Positions 1 to 11,057 of a stretch of DNA of 64,000 bases are shown here, piece by piece. The notes beneath the pieces were generated by a model. That model was given only the letters and a program-made list of their open reading frames with translations, searched no databases and was not told the origin of the DNA. The stretch's first letter is position 1. Each line of letters starts with the position of its first letter. Source of the stretch: Monoplex corrugatus (Eukaryota; Mollusca; Gastropoda; Littorinimorpha; Ranellidae); NCBI GenBank assembly GCA_030674185.1, contig JAPXFY010000026.1, positions 56,063,252 to 56,127,251 of the forward strand, given 5' to 3'. Both the position numbers and the translations under genes were made by a program.

Positions 1-178
1 AATACATGAGACTTTATCAAACACGTATAGGCGAATGGATGAGCAAGGTAGAAAATGATAGAAAGAAATGACAGAAACAAAGAGGAGACAGAAAAAGAAA
101 GAAAATTTCTAGCACAGAATTTCCAGAAGGTGGGGATGCTATTTATATACTGAAAGAGTACCCAGCATCCCCATGGAG
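1..178 (-). repeat. Dispersed repeat family R1, copy A (cut by window edge)
   Basis: This matches the distal part of the copies at 188, 2398, 5727 and 9456. Shared landmarks in order are the CAAACACATACAGGTGAATGG-like segment, a GACAGAAA-rich purine stretch, the AGAATTTCCAGAAGGTGGGGA segment and GAAAGAGCCCCCGGCATCC. Minus orientation is inferred from fuller copies, whose low-coordinate end resembles a retroelement tail. Confidence 0.7.
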
Positions 179-187
179 GTAAAAAAT

Positions 188-567
188 AAAGTACGCATAT
201 TGATGCATTCATGCATCAAAATCTAAAAATCACCCCTGGCACTGACCCCTCTGTCCAATTTATCATAAACAAGTGAGGTTTTAAAACATACAAATTGAAA
301 CATAACTAAGGACACTAAAATGTATATTAAAACCAGCCTAAATTACTAAAACTGCTTCTGAACATCACAGTTTCTTAAAGCCAAACAGGCAGTCAATACA
401 TATACCCAATTATCAATCCTAAGAGAAAGTATGCAAGGCTTTATCGAACACATACACTGATACAGGTGAACGGACCAGCAAGGGAGAAACTGATAGGATG
501 AGATGACACAAAGCAAAGGGGCAAAGTGAGAACAAAGAAACTGACAGAAAAGAGGAAATTTCTAGCT
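188..567 (-). repeat. Dispersed repeat family R1, copy B
   Basis: This copy lacks about 110 bp at its low-coordinate end compared with the copies at 2398 and 5727. It then follows the same order: AACATAACTAAGGACAC, AATTACTAAAACTGCTTC, CCCAATTATCAATCC, then the purine-rich stretch. Its high-coordinate end runs directly into a tandem amplification of the terminal 59 bp. Confidence 0.7.
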
Positions 568-980
568 CAGAATTTCCAGAAGATAAGGACACTGTTTATG
601 CTAAAAGGGCCCCCGGTATATTCACAGGGAATTTCCAGAAGATAAGGACACTGTTTATGCTAAAAGGGCCCCCGGTATATTCACAGGGAATTTCCAGAAG
701 ATAAGGACCGTTTATGCTAAAGGGCCCCGCAATATATTCCCAGGAATTTCCAGAAGATAAGGACATGTTTATGCTACAAAAGGGCCCCCGGGAAACTTCA
801 CAGGGAATTCCAAAGATAAGGACAATGTATATAGCTAAAAGGCCCGATATTTCACAGTGAATTTCCAGAAGATAAGGACACTGTTTATGCTAAAAGGGCC
901 CCCGGTATATTCACAGGGAATTTCCAGAAGATAAGGACACTGTTTATGCTAAAAGGGCCCCCGGTATCTTCACAGGGGCA
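568..980. repeat. 59-bp tandem array at the end of R1 copy B
   Basis: There are about seven units that begin GAATTTCCAGAAGATAAGGA and end CCCCCGGTATATTCACAGG. The unit is the terminal segment of family R1. Outer units are nearly identical, while the units around 700-850 carry many scattered 1-3 bp indels. Confidence 0.85.
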
Positions 981-1544
981 CATATCAACTCCTATCACTA
1001 TGAGGAAATAGACGAACTATAACTGATACAATGTTAAAGAAACAATGACAATGAATCAGAATGACATATCTATTCTCATATGTCAATTGGTCATGCAACA
1101 ACGATGGCACACAAAATTATGACAAACGCATACACACACACAGATTGGGTAGAGACAAAAAGCAAGAGACAATCAGAAAGTGTGTAAGCATGAAGAGGAG
1201 GAATACATCACTACCCCCACTAACACCAACTGCACATCAATATATGACTACTCCTAGTAAAGAAACCGTTTGCAGAGACCCAGGTTTTGGCATAAAACTG
1301 ACACAGCTGGAAGACTGGTGAACGGTTCTTTGGCTCAAAATATGAGATAATCCCCAACAACACCAACTCTGTAACATGTGATACTCTAATGATATTCATG
1401 TCATATCTCAAGAGAAAAAAAAATCATTTTTACACAATACAACCTGCAGTAACACTAACTTCAAAACACATAGCACCCTTGTGATAGATATGTCATATCT
1501 GAAGACAAAAAATGTCCTATAACCCCGAGATGTAGGATAGTGAA
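981..1544. other. No gene seen
   Basis: A-rich unique-looking sequence. The short open frames here have no recognisable domain and no coding-like composition. Confidence 0.5.
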
Positions 1545-1770
1545 GTGGCAGAAACCTCATCTTTTCTTTGGGCGAGCGTTATGATGGAAGTGCCCATCTC
1601 CTCTCCCTTGCAGCTTTACCTCCCCTGACTGTAAAAAAGTCAGCTACTCACAACTAAGTACCTGGAGGCAGTATGCACATAAGTAGTTCCACAGGCGTGA
1701 TGAACATCTGTGTACATCTGTGCAAACTTGTGCAGGCAGATTGGAAGGTGAGTGCTCTACCTCTACACCA
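1545..1770 (-). repeat. Decayed SINE-like remnant
   Basis: Read on the minus strand it resembles the segment at 44500-44600 (a GTACCTGAC-type motif, then GGGGAAGGTAAAGC-like sequence). A similar remnant lies at 4570-4729. The assignment rests on this internal similarity only. Confidence 0.35.
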
Positions 1771-2397
1771 ATCAACCCTCTTCATAATAACTACTTTTTA
1801 AAAATGTCACTGACAACAATCCTTTCTCTGTATATTTTACTTTTTGTAAGAAAGAAAAGATAGGAGATTAAAAGGAAACAATGAAACAGGCCTTCCCCAC
1901 CCTCACCCTGAAACATCTCAAATTTGCAATATCCCTCATACAAAAGCTGCTGGACATGACTGGATTGGATCAGACTAGACTGGATGGGAATCTTTTTTTT
2001 TTTTTTTTTTTTTTTTTGCCATAATGGATTTTTTTCCTGCAGGAAATGTGGACTGTTGTCTCCAGGCAAAGTATGTAACTAGCTTTTGTCTTTTTCCCTG
2101 TATGTAAGTATTTCTGTTTACCTGTGAAAGCTGGGTTTTCCATAGAATTCTGCCAAGGGCGACTCTTTGAACTCTTTATTGTTGAAGAGTTTGCAGTTTG
2201 TCATTGGCTCAAAGTGATTCACTGCATTCAAACAATTCTACATGAGCTCCACCTAAATCTGCCAGCAAAATTAACTGGCAGACTCCCTAAGCACGCACAA
2301 AAGCCCACGCACTGACAATGTCTTCAAATGGGGAGGGGGGGAGAGACTTGGACCATGCTGGGGTTTAATCTGAGATATCAGATCTTGGGGATCTGTT
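1771..2397. other. No gene seen; poly-T tract
   Basis: Contains a run of about 25 T at 1993-2017. No coding or RNA feature was recognised. Confidence 0.5.
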
Positions 2398-2945
2398 GAC
2401 TGTTATTTGCTGTTACTGTTGCTTAAAGCCCTGCCGACTGCGTAGAGCCATATAAGGGCTATAACTGTTTCAAAACATGTACTATACTTCAACACAAGAA
2501 AAAGAAAAGAAAATTAAGTACACATATCAATGCATTTGCACACATTATCTAAGGAGATGCTCCTGGCACCGACACTCCATCCAATTTATTGCACAGGGGA
2601 TTTAAAAAACAAAGCTGAATACAAATTCAAACATAACTAAGAACACTAAAACATACATAAAATTAAAAACGGGCATGAATTACCTTAAATTGCTTCTGTG
2701 TCTCTCTATTTCCCTACAGCCAAAAATGCACTTAATAATGTACCCAATTATCAATTCTAAGAGAAAGTATACAATACTTTATTGAATAAACACAGATAGA
2801 AATGATAGGAAGAAATGGCAGAAAGCAAAGGAACAAAGCAAAAACAAAGAGAGTGACAGAAAAGAGGAAATTTCTAGCACAGAATTTCCATACAGTGAAA
2901 GAGCCCCCCCCCCCCCCCCCCCGCCCCAGCATCCCCCCTGGGGAA
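2398..2945 (-). repeat. Dispersed repeat family R1, copy C
   Basis: A fuller copy. Its low end reads TGTTACTGTTGCTTAAAGCC, then CCGACTGCGTAGAGCCATAT and GGGCTATAAC, and continues through the shared landmarks to the GAGCCCCC/GCATCCCC end. A run of about 19 C lies at 2904-2922. The reverse complement of the low end gives GGGCTTTAAGCAACAGTAACA, which looks like a retroelement 3' end with an AATAAC-type tail, so the element is placed on the minus strand. Confidence 0.75.
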
Positions 2946-4560
2946 AGGGGAGGGATCTCTTGATTGTTTAAGCAAGAGCCACACACAGGAACTTGGTTTA
3001 TCATCTCATCTGAAATACCAGCACCCACACCATCACTCAAAGTTAGTGGAGGGGGAAAAAATCCCTGTTGGGCCAGGAATTGCATCCAAGACTCTTATAT
3101 TTTAGGAGGGAGTGATAACCCCTAGGCCACAGACTCATCTTGTGAAAAGGCAATTTACCATATCAAACTGTAAGAGCTGATCACTGTGAGTATACTTAAA
3201 CATCAAATATGGCACAACCGGAAATCAGTCTACATTCTTACATCTTCATTATTTTATAAAAAAAAAGTTTCATTTGCCTGATTCATTTTCAATGTTTGTT
3301 TGTTTGTATGCTTTAATTAACCACAGACCATGAAAATAAGTGAATTAAAAAGAACAATGACAATTAAAGTAACAACAGCACTGACAAACATAGAAATCAT
3401 GAAGTTTTTGCACTTTGATAAAACCTCAAGAAGACCAAGCAACAGGGAAACAGACAGACAAACACACTGTTCAAAGACCGTAACTCTCAAACATTTTCAT
3501 GTTCATAAGACGTTTAAGTGCAACAGGAAAGACAGGAAGATGGAAAATCAGCAGCGCCCATTATCAACCACTCACCCCTAATCTTTCACAAAATCTGTAC
3601 TGTTATCTATTCTCCAACCTACTTAGAATGGATAAGTGAGGTGGCCAAAAATCAGCAACAGTACATCTGCTGCCATTATTCCTTCTTCAACCTCTTCCAC
3701 AACAATCAAATTCAAAGACCTCATTCACTTTCAATCCCTTTTGGAGCACAGAAGATATAAAGCCATCAAAACGTCTTTCAACAGACAACTTGGACAAACA
3801 ACATTTACTGTTAAGAATCAGCAAGACCCAAATAAAACAACAACTTCATTTATACAAGCACAATTCACTCCGGAAGAAACTAAATAAGTAATTTCATATA
3901 GGCAAGCACAATTCATTCATCAAGAAACCAGATACAACATAATAACTTTGACAACACAATTAATTCAGGAACCATATGACATAACAACTTCATTCAGATC
4001 TAGACAGGTACAATTCATACACACGGAAGTCAAACATGGCATAATTATCTTTGTTTAGACAAGCACAAATAACTCATAAGGAAATGAAATAAAAATGATA
4101 ATTTCATATCATACGAGCACAATTCATGAAGAAAACATTTTACAATCTACTATTAGAATCTAGGCACACTTTCCTATCGTAACGAGTTTTGTTACATTCC
4201 TCAATGCAGTTTTTATGATAATAAATGACCAAATTTAACCTTTTTACATATTTTTTGAAGACTCTATCATCAACTGTTGCTTTTTTTGTTTCAGTTCAGA
4301 AAATAAAAGAAACATGACAACGGACAGGCAACTGTCTTCACACTGTCAGCATCATTAAAAAAAAAAGGTATGCCAAGTGACTGACAATTATGTCTATGGG
4401 CAACTTAAGCCAACTGACAATCATGTCTTCACACTCTCATGTCATTAAAAAAAAAAGTATGGAAAACTTATGCAAACAGACAATCACACATTCACATGAA
4501 CAAAGCATGATAAAGGTTGTGACATAACCATGAAGTTGTACGGGAGCAAAATGGAACAGC
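2946..4560. other. No gene seen
   Basis: AT-rich sequence. From about 3600 to 4150 there are loosely similar phrases around ACAAGCACAATTCA (for example near 3856, 3902 and 4105), which suggests an old decayed tandem repeat. Confidence 0.45.
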
Positions 4561-4569
4561 CCCAGTGTT

Positions 4570-4729
4570 CTTGTTCTTGTCAGCCACCATTATGACACTG
4601 ACACTCATCTTCTTTCCCTCACTGCTTTACCATCCCCCACCCTGAACATGAGCAGGTAACCATTCACAGGCATGAGGACTGGAGGCTATAATTATGCCAC
4701 AAAGTGTTTCTGGGGCAGTTCACCCTGGC
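4570..4729 (-). repeat. Decayed SINE-like remnant
   Basis: Contains the reverse complement of the GGTAAAGCAGnGAGGGA / AACAGGTACC-type phrases seen at 44500-44570. It leads directly into the 57-bp array. Confidence 0.35.
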
Positions 4730-5155
4730 AGCAAACTGACTGCAGGCAAGCAACGTGTTGGAGCAGTTCACACTGTGCAGCAAACTGACTGCAAGCTATA
4801 GCACACAGTGTTTGGAGCAGTTCAACTGTGAGAATGACTGAGCTATGCACAGTGTTGGAGGCAGTTCACACCTGTGCAGGCAAACTGACTGCAGGCTATA
4901 GCACACAGTGTTTGGAGGCAGTTCACACCTGTGCAGGCAAACTGACTGCAGGCTATAGCACACAGTGTTTGGAGCAGTTCACACTGTGCAGGCAAACTGA
5001 CTGCGGGCTATAGCACACAGTGTTTGGAGGCAGTTCACACATGTGCAGCAACTGATGCAATATGACATGTTGAGAGTTACACCTGTGCAGGCAAATGACT
5101 GCAAGCTATAGCACACATGTTGAGCAGTTCACACTGTGCAGCAACTGAAGGGAGC
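4730..5155. repeat. 57-bp minisatellite with many small deletions
   Basis: About eight units built on GGAGGCAGTTCACACCTGTG, then CAGGCAAACTGACTGCAGGC and TATAGCACACAGTGTTT. Three neighbouring units (about 4855-5030) are almost perfect. Others lack single bases, usually from doubled letters (GG to G, CC to C). Confidence 0.85.
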
Positions 5156-5585
5156 TCATGCAAACGGCTCTGTCATTAACCTTGTGAATAACGGTACTTC
5201 TTGACATGACAATTACTCTGGCCACTGACCGTGAGTACTGCACAGACAGCTGTTGGAATGATTGTTAATGTTGGAATGATTAAAGGGCTGATTAGGGGAG
5301 ATCATTACACAGCAGACTCTGTATAAGTGTCAACCTCCCTCCTCTCCTCCTCCCAACACAGCTGTACTAGTTCTGGTGACAAGCTCTGCTGCAGCTCCGG
5401 CCTCACATGATCTCAAAGTTGTCAAGACCAACTGATTGACTCTTTACCAAACTCCACCCATGACCACTCGAAATACACTAGAAAAACATGTGTATGCTGA
5501 TCAATATCAGCCGAACAATGTACAATCACAACATGCCCAAAGAATAAAAAGAGGTAAAACAAAATGTGACTGCTGGATCTTGAGG

Positions 5586-5717
5586 GTAAAAACAAAATAT
5601 TAAAAAATACTTTGTTTGTAAAAGATCCTTGGGAGTATAAAACACAACGTTTCGAGCCCAGGCCCTTGACTTGAAGGATCTTTTACAAACAAGGTATTTT
5701 TTAATATTTTGTTTTTG
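5586..5717. repeat. Long hairpin (foldback), about 45-bp arms
   Basis: The left arm contains ATATTAAAAAATACTTTGTT then TGTAAAAGATCCTT. The right arm contains AAGGATCTTTTACAAACAAG then GTATTTTTTAATATTTTGTT. The arms are near-perfect inverted copies around a loop of about 43 bp holding CAACGTTTCGAGCCCAGGCC. It lies immediately beside R1 copy D. It could be a foldback MITE or a fragment of an inverted-repeat retroelement. Confidence 0.85.
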
Positions 5718-5726
5718 CCCAAAGAA

Positions 5727-6293
5727 TTATTATTGTTATTGTTATGTTGTTTAAATCCCAGCCGAATGCGTAGAACCATATCAGGGCTATAACCGCTTCA
5801 AAACATACAGAATTTCAACAGGAAAAAAAAAAAAAAAGAACATTAAGTACACATATCAATGCATTCGCATACATGATCTAAGGAAATGCCCTGGTGTTGA
5901 CCACTCCATTCAATTTATCACAGTGGGGATTTAAAAAACAAAGCTGAGTACAAATTTAAACATAACTAAGGACACCAAAACATATATAAAAACGGATGTG
6001 AATTACCTAAATTGCTTCTGAATATCTCATTTCCCTAGAGCCAAAATGCACTCAATACATGTACCCAATCATCCATCCCAAGAGAAAGTGCGTAAGACTT
6101 TATCAAACACATACAGGTGAATGGGTCAGCAAGGCAGACAATGATAGGAAGAAATGACAGAAAGCAAAGGGACATGGCAGAAACAAAGAGAGTGACAGAA
6201 AAGAGGAAATTTGTAGCACAAAATTTCCAGAAGGTGGGGATACTATTTATACTGAAAGAGCCCCCGGCATCCCCACCGGGGGGGGGGGGGGGG
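5727..6293 (-). repeat. Dispersed repeat family R1, copy D
   Basis: The longest copy. Its low end is ATTGTTATTGTTATGTTGTT followed by the AATGCGTAGAACCATATCAG block. The high end is CCCCCGGCATCCCCACC followed by a run of about 16 G (6278-6293). The minus-strand open frame here (6035-6322) resembles the one in copy C, but the similarity is explained by the repeat and there is no recognisable protein. Confidence 0.75.
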
Positions 6294-6339
6294 CCAAAGA
6301 ATAAAACCGTTAATGGCAACAATATTTGCTGAGGGAGAA

Positions 6340-6830
6340 GGGAGAAGAGTGGCAGAACGGTTCAGAAGTTTGCCTGCCAGTAGCTAAACTCGAGGTTTCA
6401 GGATTTGCTCCCCATAGAGGCCTCGACTTCTGTCCTCAGTTTGACTGGAAAATCAAAATGAACCTCTAGGCCTTCAGAAGAGGATGAAAAACGAGTCGGA
6501 CCCGTCTGCCTTCTAACTGCACACGCTAAAGATCCCACGGCAGCTTAAAATTTTGAAGAGCAGGGCATTGCCTGGCTGCCTTGGTATAAAACATTGGGGA
6601 GATAAGTTGATTTCCCAGGTCCCACCCCTCCAAGACCAATTAGCTTTCTTGCCTTTATGAAGTCTTGGTAAAAAAAAAAAATGGGAATATGAATATGAAT
6701 ATGAATTTGAAGCAAGGAAGAGGGGATGGGCGCTGCCCTCATAATGCGGCCCCAGGAAAGGTTGAGGTCTATACCACCTCTCTCCCCTATGACCCCAGGG
6801 TATTGGAACTATCTAGGTAGGACTTCAAGT
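6340..6830 (+). repeat. tRNA-derived SINE with GAATAT tail and a following SINE segment
   Basis: AGTGGCAGAACGGTTCAGAA matches a degenerate Pol III A box, and GAGGTTTCAGGATTTGCTCC about 30 bp later matches a degenerate B box. Downstream is AAAGATCCCACGGCA, a phrase also seen (as AAAGATCCCTTGCCA) in the SINE at 35730. The body ends with repeated GAATAT (6688-6712). It is followed by GTTGAGGTCTATACCACCTC, the segment tandemly amplified at 44601. Confidence 0.6.
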
Positions 6831-8255
6831 AAAAAAAAATCCATGTCACTGATATTTTCTAAACCCTGTAAAAATCCTCATCGTACAGAATTTGCAAACT
6901 GTGTAATAATCCACATGATTCAGATTTTCTAACTCCTACCTTTCAAACGCCCATTACTCTCTAAACAGAGCTACATTACTACACTGATAATGATGGATCT
7001 CCCATCCACCTGATGAATGAGCAGGCATACTGGTCTTCAGCACCTGTGTTTGGCCTTCATATAGGATACAATACCAGTCTTGAAGGAATATGTTCTTCCA
7101 CAAGCATTGCGTGGGATCCTTCCTGCCAACTTGGGTTCTGCTTCCGCCAGTCACTCTTCTGTTGGACAGCTGCTGTTCTGTGCTGTCAAAACTGGACTGT
7201 GCCCTGTGCACAGTACTATCACTGACATTCTCTGTTGTGGACATTTTCCCCGTTGGCATGTTGACACCATGGCTGATGAGATTGGTTTTCAGAGTATTCT
7301 TTTAACACTTTGTTTAGAGGTCTTCCCTTGCCAAGGCATGCTTGCTGCAGCTCTCTGTACAGAAGCTCTTTAGAACATGGTGGTCTTTCTTACGGCAACA
7401 TGTCCTCTCCATAAAGCTAATATCTGAAGAGTTAGACAGTCAATGCTTAGTATGCCACACTTCTGATGAACTTGAATAATGCCTCATTGTTCAAGCTTGC
7501 CTCTATGACTGACCAGCCACAGGCAATTGTCAAAATGTGGAGGGGGTGTGCAAGATCTTCTCCCCACTTTTACATTATAATATCCTGCATACAAACACCA
7601 CACACAACCATCACAGATGCTGTCTTCCAAGTCTTTGTCATTCTACTGACACAAATCCATTACACAACTCTATACTACACTACAACTAGTACAACTACAC
7701 TACATTACACTAAACTATACTACAATGCAATGCATTGCATTACATGAAACAACACAACACAAACAGAACTATCACAGCTTCTGTCTTCCAAATGTTCATC
7801 ACTCTCCTGACACAACTGCACTACACTGCACTGCACTATACGACACTACACATACACACACGCACACGCCTGTGCGCCCCCCTCCCACCCCCCACTCACA
7901 CACACACATGGAGATGTCAGATTCTGTCTTCCAAGCCCAAATCTCCATGATTCTGTATGGGAACAATTTGTTTGTAGACAGGAGCATGACACTGGTGGAA
8001 TGGGATATGGATAATTTATTCCCATTTTTCGCTTCAACCCTCATCCGCAATAAGATAGTTGTATAAATTTATGTCTTCAAACAACACTGTCACTAGTACT
8101 TGCCTCACCTTTTTCTTTTACTGTCATACTGTCGGTATTGTATGACTGGTTGTGTGAGATAATGCTGTTTGTGTATGTTTCGTCAATGTGTCTGCAAGCC
8201 CGTGTCAGAGTATGAGCGTTCACTAGCTAAGTCCCTGTACAGTTTTGTGTCTGTG
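6831..8255. other. No gene seen
   Basis: Mixed sequence with low-complexity TACACTACAC tracts at 7650-7860 and a short CA run at 7850-7910. The open frames around 6954-7373 have no domain that I recognise. Confidence 0.4.
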
Positions 8256-8445
8256 CATATGCCTGCTTATCTGTGTGTGTGTGTGTCTGTGTCTTGCGAA
8301 TGTGTATGTTTCTGTGCATATATATATGCCTGCTTATCTGTGTGTGTCTGTGTCTTGGGAATGTGTATGTTCTGTGCATATATGCCTGCTTATCTGTGTG
8401 TTGTCTGTGTCTTGTGAATGTGTATGTTTCTGTGCATATACGTGA
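8256..8445. repeat. GT-rich minisatellite, three units of about 57-66 bp
   Basis: Three copies of GCCTGCTTATCTGTGTG followed by CTGTGTCTTGNGAATGTGTA and TGTTTCTGTGCATAT, starting near 8261, 8328 and 8384. Confidence 0.75.
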
Positions 8446-8540
8446 ATGTGTATATGTCCATACAGAAGACTGTTCTCATATCATGCAGTATCATATTGTT
8501 GTTTCTTTTCTTGTTCTTGAGTCATTTCCTCCTGCTCAAC

Positions 8541-8680
8541 AAAATATCAGGATGGCTGAGGACGGAGAGGGTGGAAGATGTGCTTGCAGCAGATAGGGAC
8601 AGATACATATGGAGAGCCATGATCGCCAACACCGTGCGGCAGGGCTGGGCGCTTGAAGATGATGAACAAAGTATCAGGGA
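8541..8680 (+). pseudogene. LINE ORF2 C-terminal fragment (family L-A)
   Basis: The translation includes RTERVEDVLAADRDRYIWRA and MIANTVRQG. This matches the C-terminus of the longer elements at 26690-28110 and 16680-17048 (same order of motifs, then a GATGATGA tail). Only the last 45 or so residues remain. It is a dead 5'-truncated copy. Confidence 0.7.
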
Positions 8681-9455
8681 AGTTCTTTCCTTCATTACTC
8701 CCCCACCCCCATAAGTTTTGTGGACTTGTTTCTATGATATCTTTCGTGTACACTTGACAAAATCCAACTGACAGAAACTTTGCGCCTATCTTGTTTTGTG
8801 GATAAAATATGCCATCTCGTTCATTTTCATGCGTTTCTGATTTTTTGTTTAATGTCGTATCACGCCAATATCACCCGTTCAAAGCTGACCTATGACTAAT
8901 GTCTTACATATAATATTTTTTTATACAGTGTAAAGTGCTTAGGAACTTGCTTCATGCGACGTTGCATGATATGAATCTTCATTATCATCATCATCATCAT
9001 CATCATCATATCATCATCTCATTAATATCACTGTCAATATCATTATCATTCTTTTTTTTTTTTAAAAGGGGTTTAACAAGAAACAACAACATGCAACACA
9101 ACCATCAAGCATTATACTTTTTATTACTGATGCTGAACACATTACTCATTTCTTGACAACATCATGAACTTTCTGTATCACTACATTTAAGTATTTCATA
9201 CAAGCATTATGATAAATTATGTACAATATCATCTTGTACATCATACTAACAGAATTAATTCAAGCACGGATGGTTCCTGTAGTTATTAGTCCTGAATTTT
9301 TTGGTTTCATATGAAGCACTATACAAGACTTGTCTATAATAACAGTAATGATGATGACAATGATGAATATGATAACAACAACAACAACAACAAATAATAT
9401 TAATCATAATAATAATAATAGACAAAGCATGCTTTAAAAGCGCAAAGTGAACTAT
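8681..9455. other. No gene seen; short CAT, AAC and AAT microsatellites
   Basis: A CAT/ATC run lies at 8980-9015, a T/A run at 9050-9065, and AAC/AAT repeats at 9375-9420. The rest is AT-rich and unrecognised. Confidence 0.5.
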
Positions 9456-9925
9456 CTCCTGTTATTGTTATTGTTATTTTTGTTTAAAGCCCAGCTGACT
9501 GCGTAGAACCGTATCAGGGCTATAACCATTTCAAAGCATACACAATATTTCAAATCTATCGTACAGGGATTTTAAAAACACACCTGAATACAAAATTAAA
9601 CATAACTAAGGACACAGAAACATATAAAAACAGGTCTGAATTACCTAAAATTGCTTCCACATATCTCATTTCCCTAGAGCCAAAAATGACTCACTCGAAG
9701 CATGTACCCAATTATCAATCCCAAGAGAAAGTGCATAAGACTTTATTGAACAAATACAGGTGAATGGGCCAGCAAGGCAGACAATGATAGGAAGAAATGA
9801 CAGAAAGCAAAGGAACAAGGTAGAAAGAAAGAGAGTGAAGAAAAGAGGAAATTTGTAGCACAGAATTTCCAGAAGGTGGGGATACTATTTATACTGAAAG
9901 AGCCCTCGGCATCGCCACAGAGGAA
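9456..9925 (-). repeat. Dispersed repeat family R1, copy E
   Basis: Begins TGTTATTGTTATTGTTATTT, then CCAGCTGACTGCGTAGAACC. It keeps the whole landmark order and ends GAGCCCTCGGCATCGCCACA. It is internally shorter than copy D by about 70 bp near its low end. Confidence 0.75.
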
Positions 9926-11057
9926 TTATCTTCTGTTCAGCCTTTACACACTAGACATAATGAATCATCACTTCTGTATAAATCACCGTCCCCAAAGTTT
10001 TGTACACAAAATGATATCAATGTCTGATATTCTTCATCTAAATTCTATTGTAATATGTCAACCCATATCTAGCATTAAATCTGGCTTTGAATCAAGCATA
10101 TCACCAAACACTTTGTAGACAAGTAAAATCGTTCAATTTTCTCACATGATCATTCCATGCAGGCCATCAATGATTATCATGTGACTGATTCCTAGAACAT
10201 TCCCATGGCAAGACAACATTCAGTGACACATCGCAAAATGATATCACACTTAAGTGTATTGGTGCATGAACAGGTAAATAAAACAGACTGAATCCAACAC
10301 TGAACTACGTTAACTGATACTTGTCATCAATCTGAAATATACCTTTGGTGACAAAAAACACAAAAAGCCAAAAGAAATGGCCAGATCTTACCTAAATCTA
10401 AAACATGAAAATAGCACTTAGATTTCACTATGTGCCATTGCATCTTTGAAACAGGAATCAGTGATAACAAACTAGATTAAAACATGGATTACCTGCAGAA
10501 ATTTTATCAACTTTTGCAGTGAAACTGACCAAACACATTGATCATGCAAGCTAACCTATTTAGTAGGAACATCAAGTCTTGTCTTGAAACTGTTCATAAT
10601 TATCCTAACTGGCCATAAACACCCTAAAAATAACTGCCCATAAACATCTCGAAGTGAAAGCTGACCTATTTAGTTGGAATATCAAGTCTTATCTTGAAAC
10701 TGACCACAAACATCATGAAAGCTGACCTATTTAGTAGGAATATCAAATGTTATCTTGAAATATCCATAAACACTAACTACTTACAAACATCCCATAAACT
10801 ACTGCCCATAAACACCCTGACAGCTAATTTTTTTTTCAACTGTCTCATCAAATAACTAATTCCATTTTTACTCTATTTAAAAAGGCATTCGTGCACATCT
10901 TTATTCATTTCTAATTCACATATGACAAAAAATAAGGATGAAACACAGATTAAAGAGGCAGTAATACTTCAGTGAACTGAAGACACACGCCCCAGTCATG
11001 CCGATGGCCCCAGTTTTGGAAACCAAAAATCTGACATTGTGTTTCGGTTTGCATGGC
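9926..11057. other. No gene seen; decayed repeat at 10548-10790
   Basis: Three imperfect units of AAGCTGACCTATTTAGTAGG followed by AATATCAAGTCTTATCTTGA start near 10550, 10660 and 10719. Everything else is AT-rich without recognisable features. Confidence 0.5.

Noticed and set aside
2732..6322. Two similar minus-strand proteins (2732-3085 and 6035-6322)
   Set aside because: The similarity is explained by two copies of the non-coding repeat R1; the frames begin in C/G homopolymers.
6340..6420. Functional tRNA gene
   Set aside because: The A- and B-box-like motifs are degenerate and are followed by a SINE body and tail; no cloverleaf could be drawn.
6954..7373. Open frames on both strands suggesting a gene
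   Set aside because: No domain, no splice support, and overlapping frames on both strands of similar length; left unassigned.
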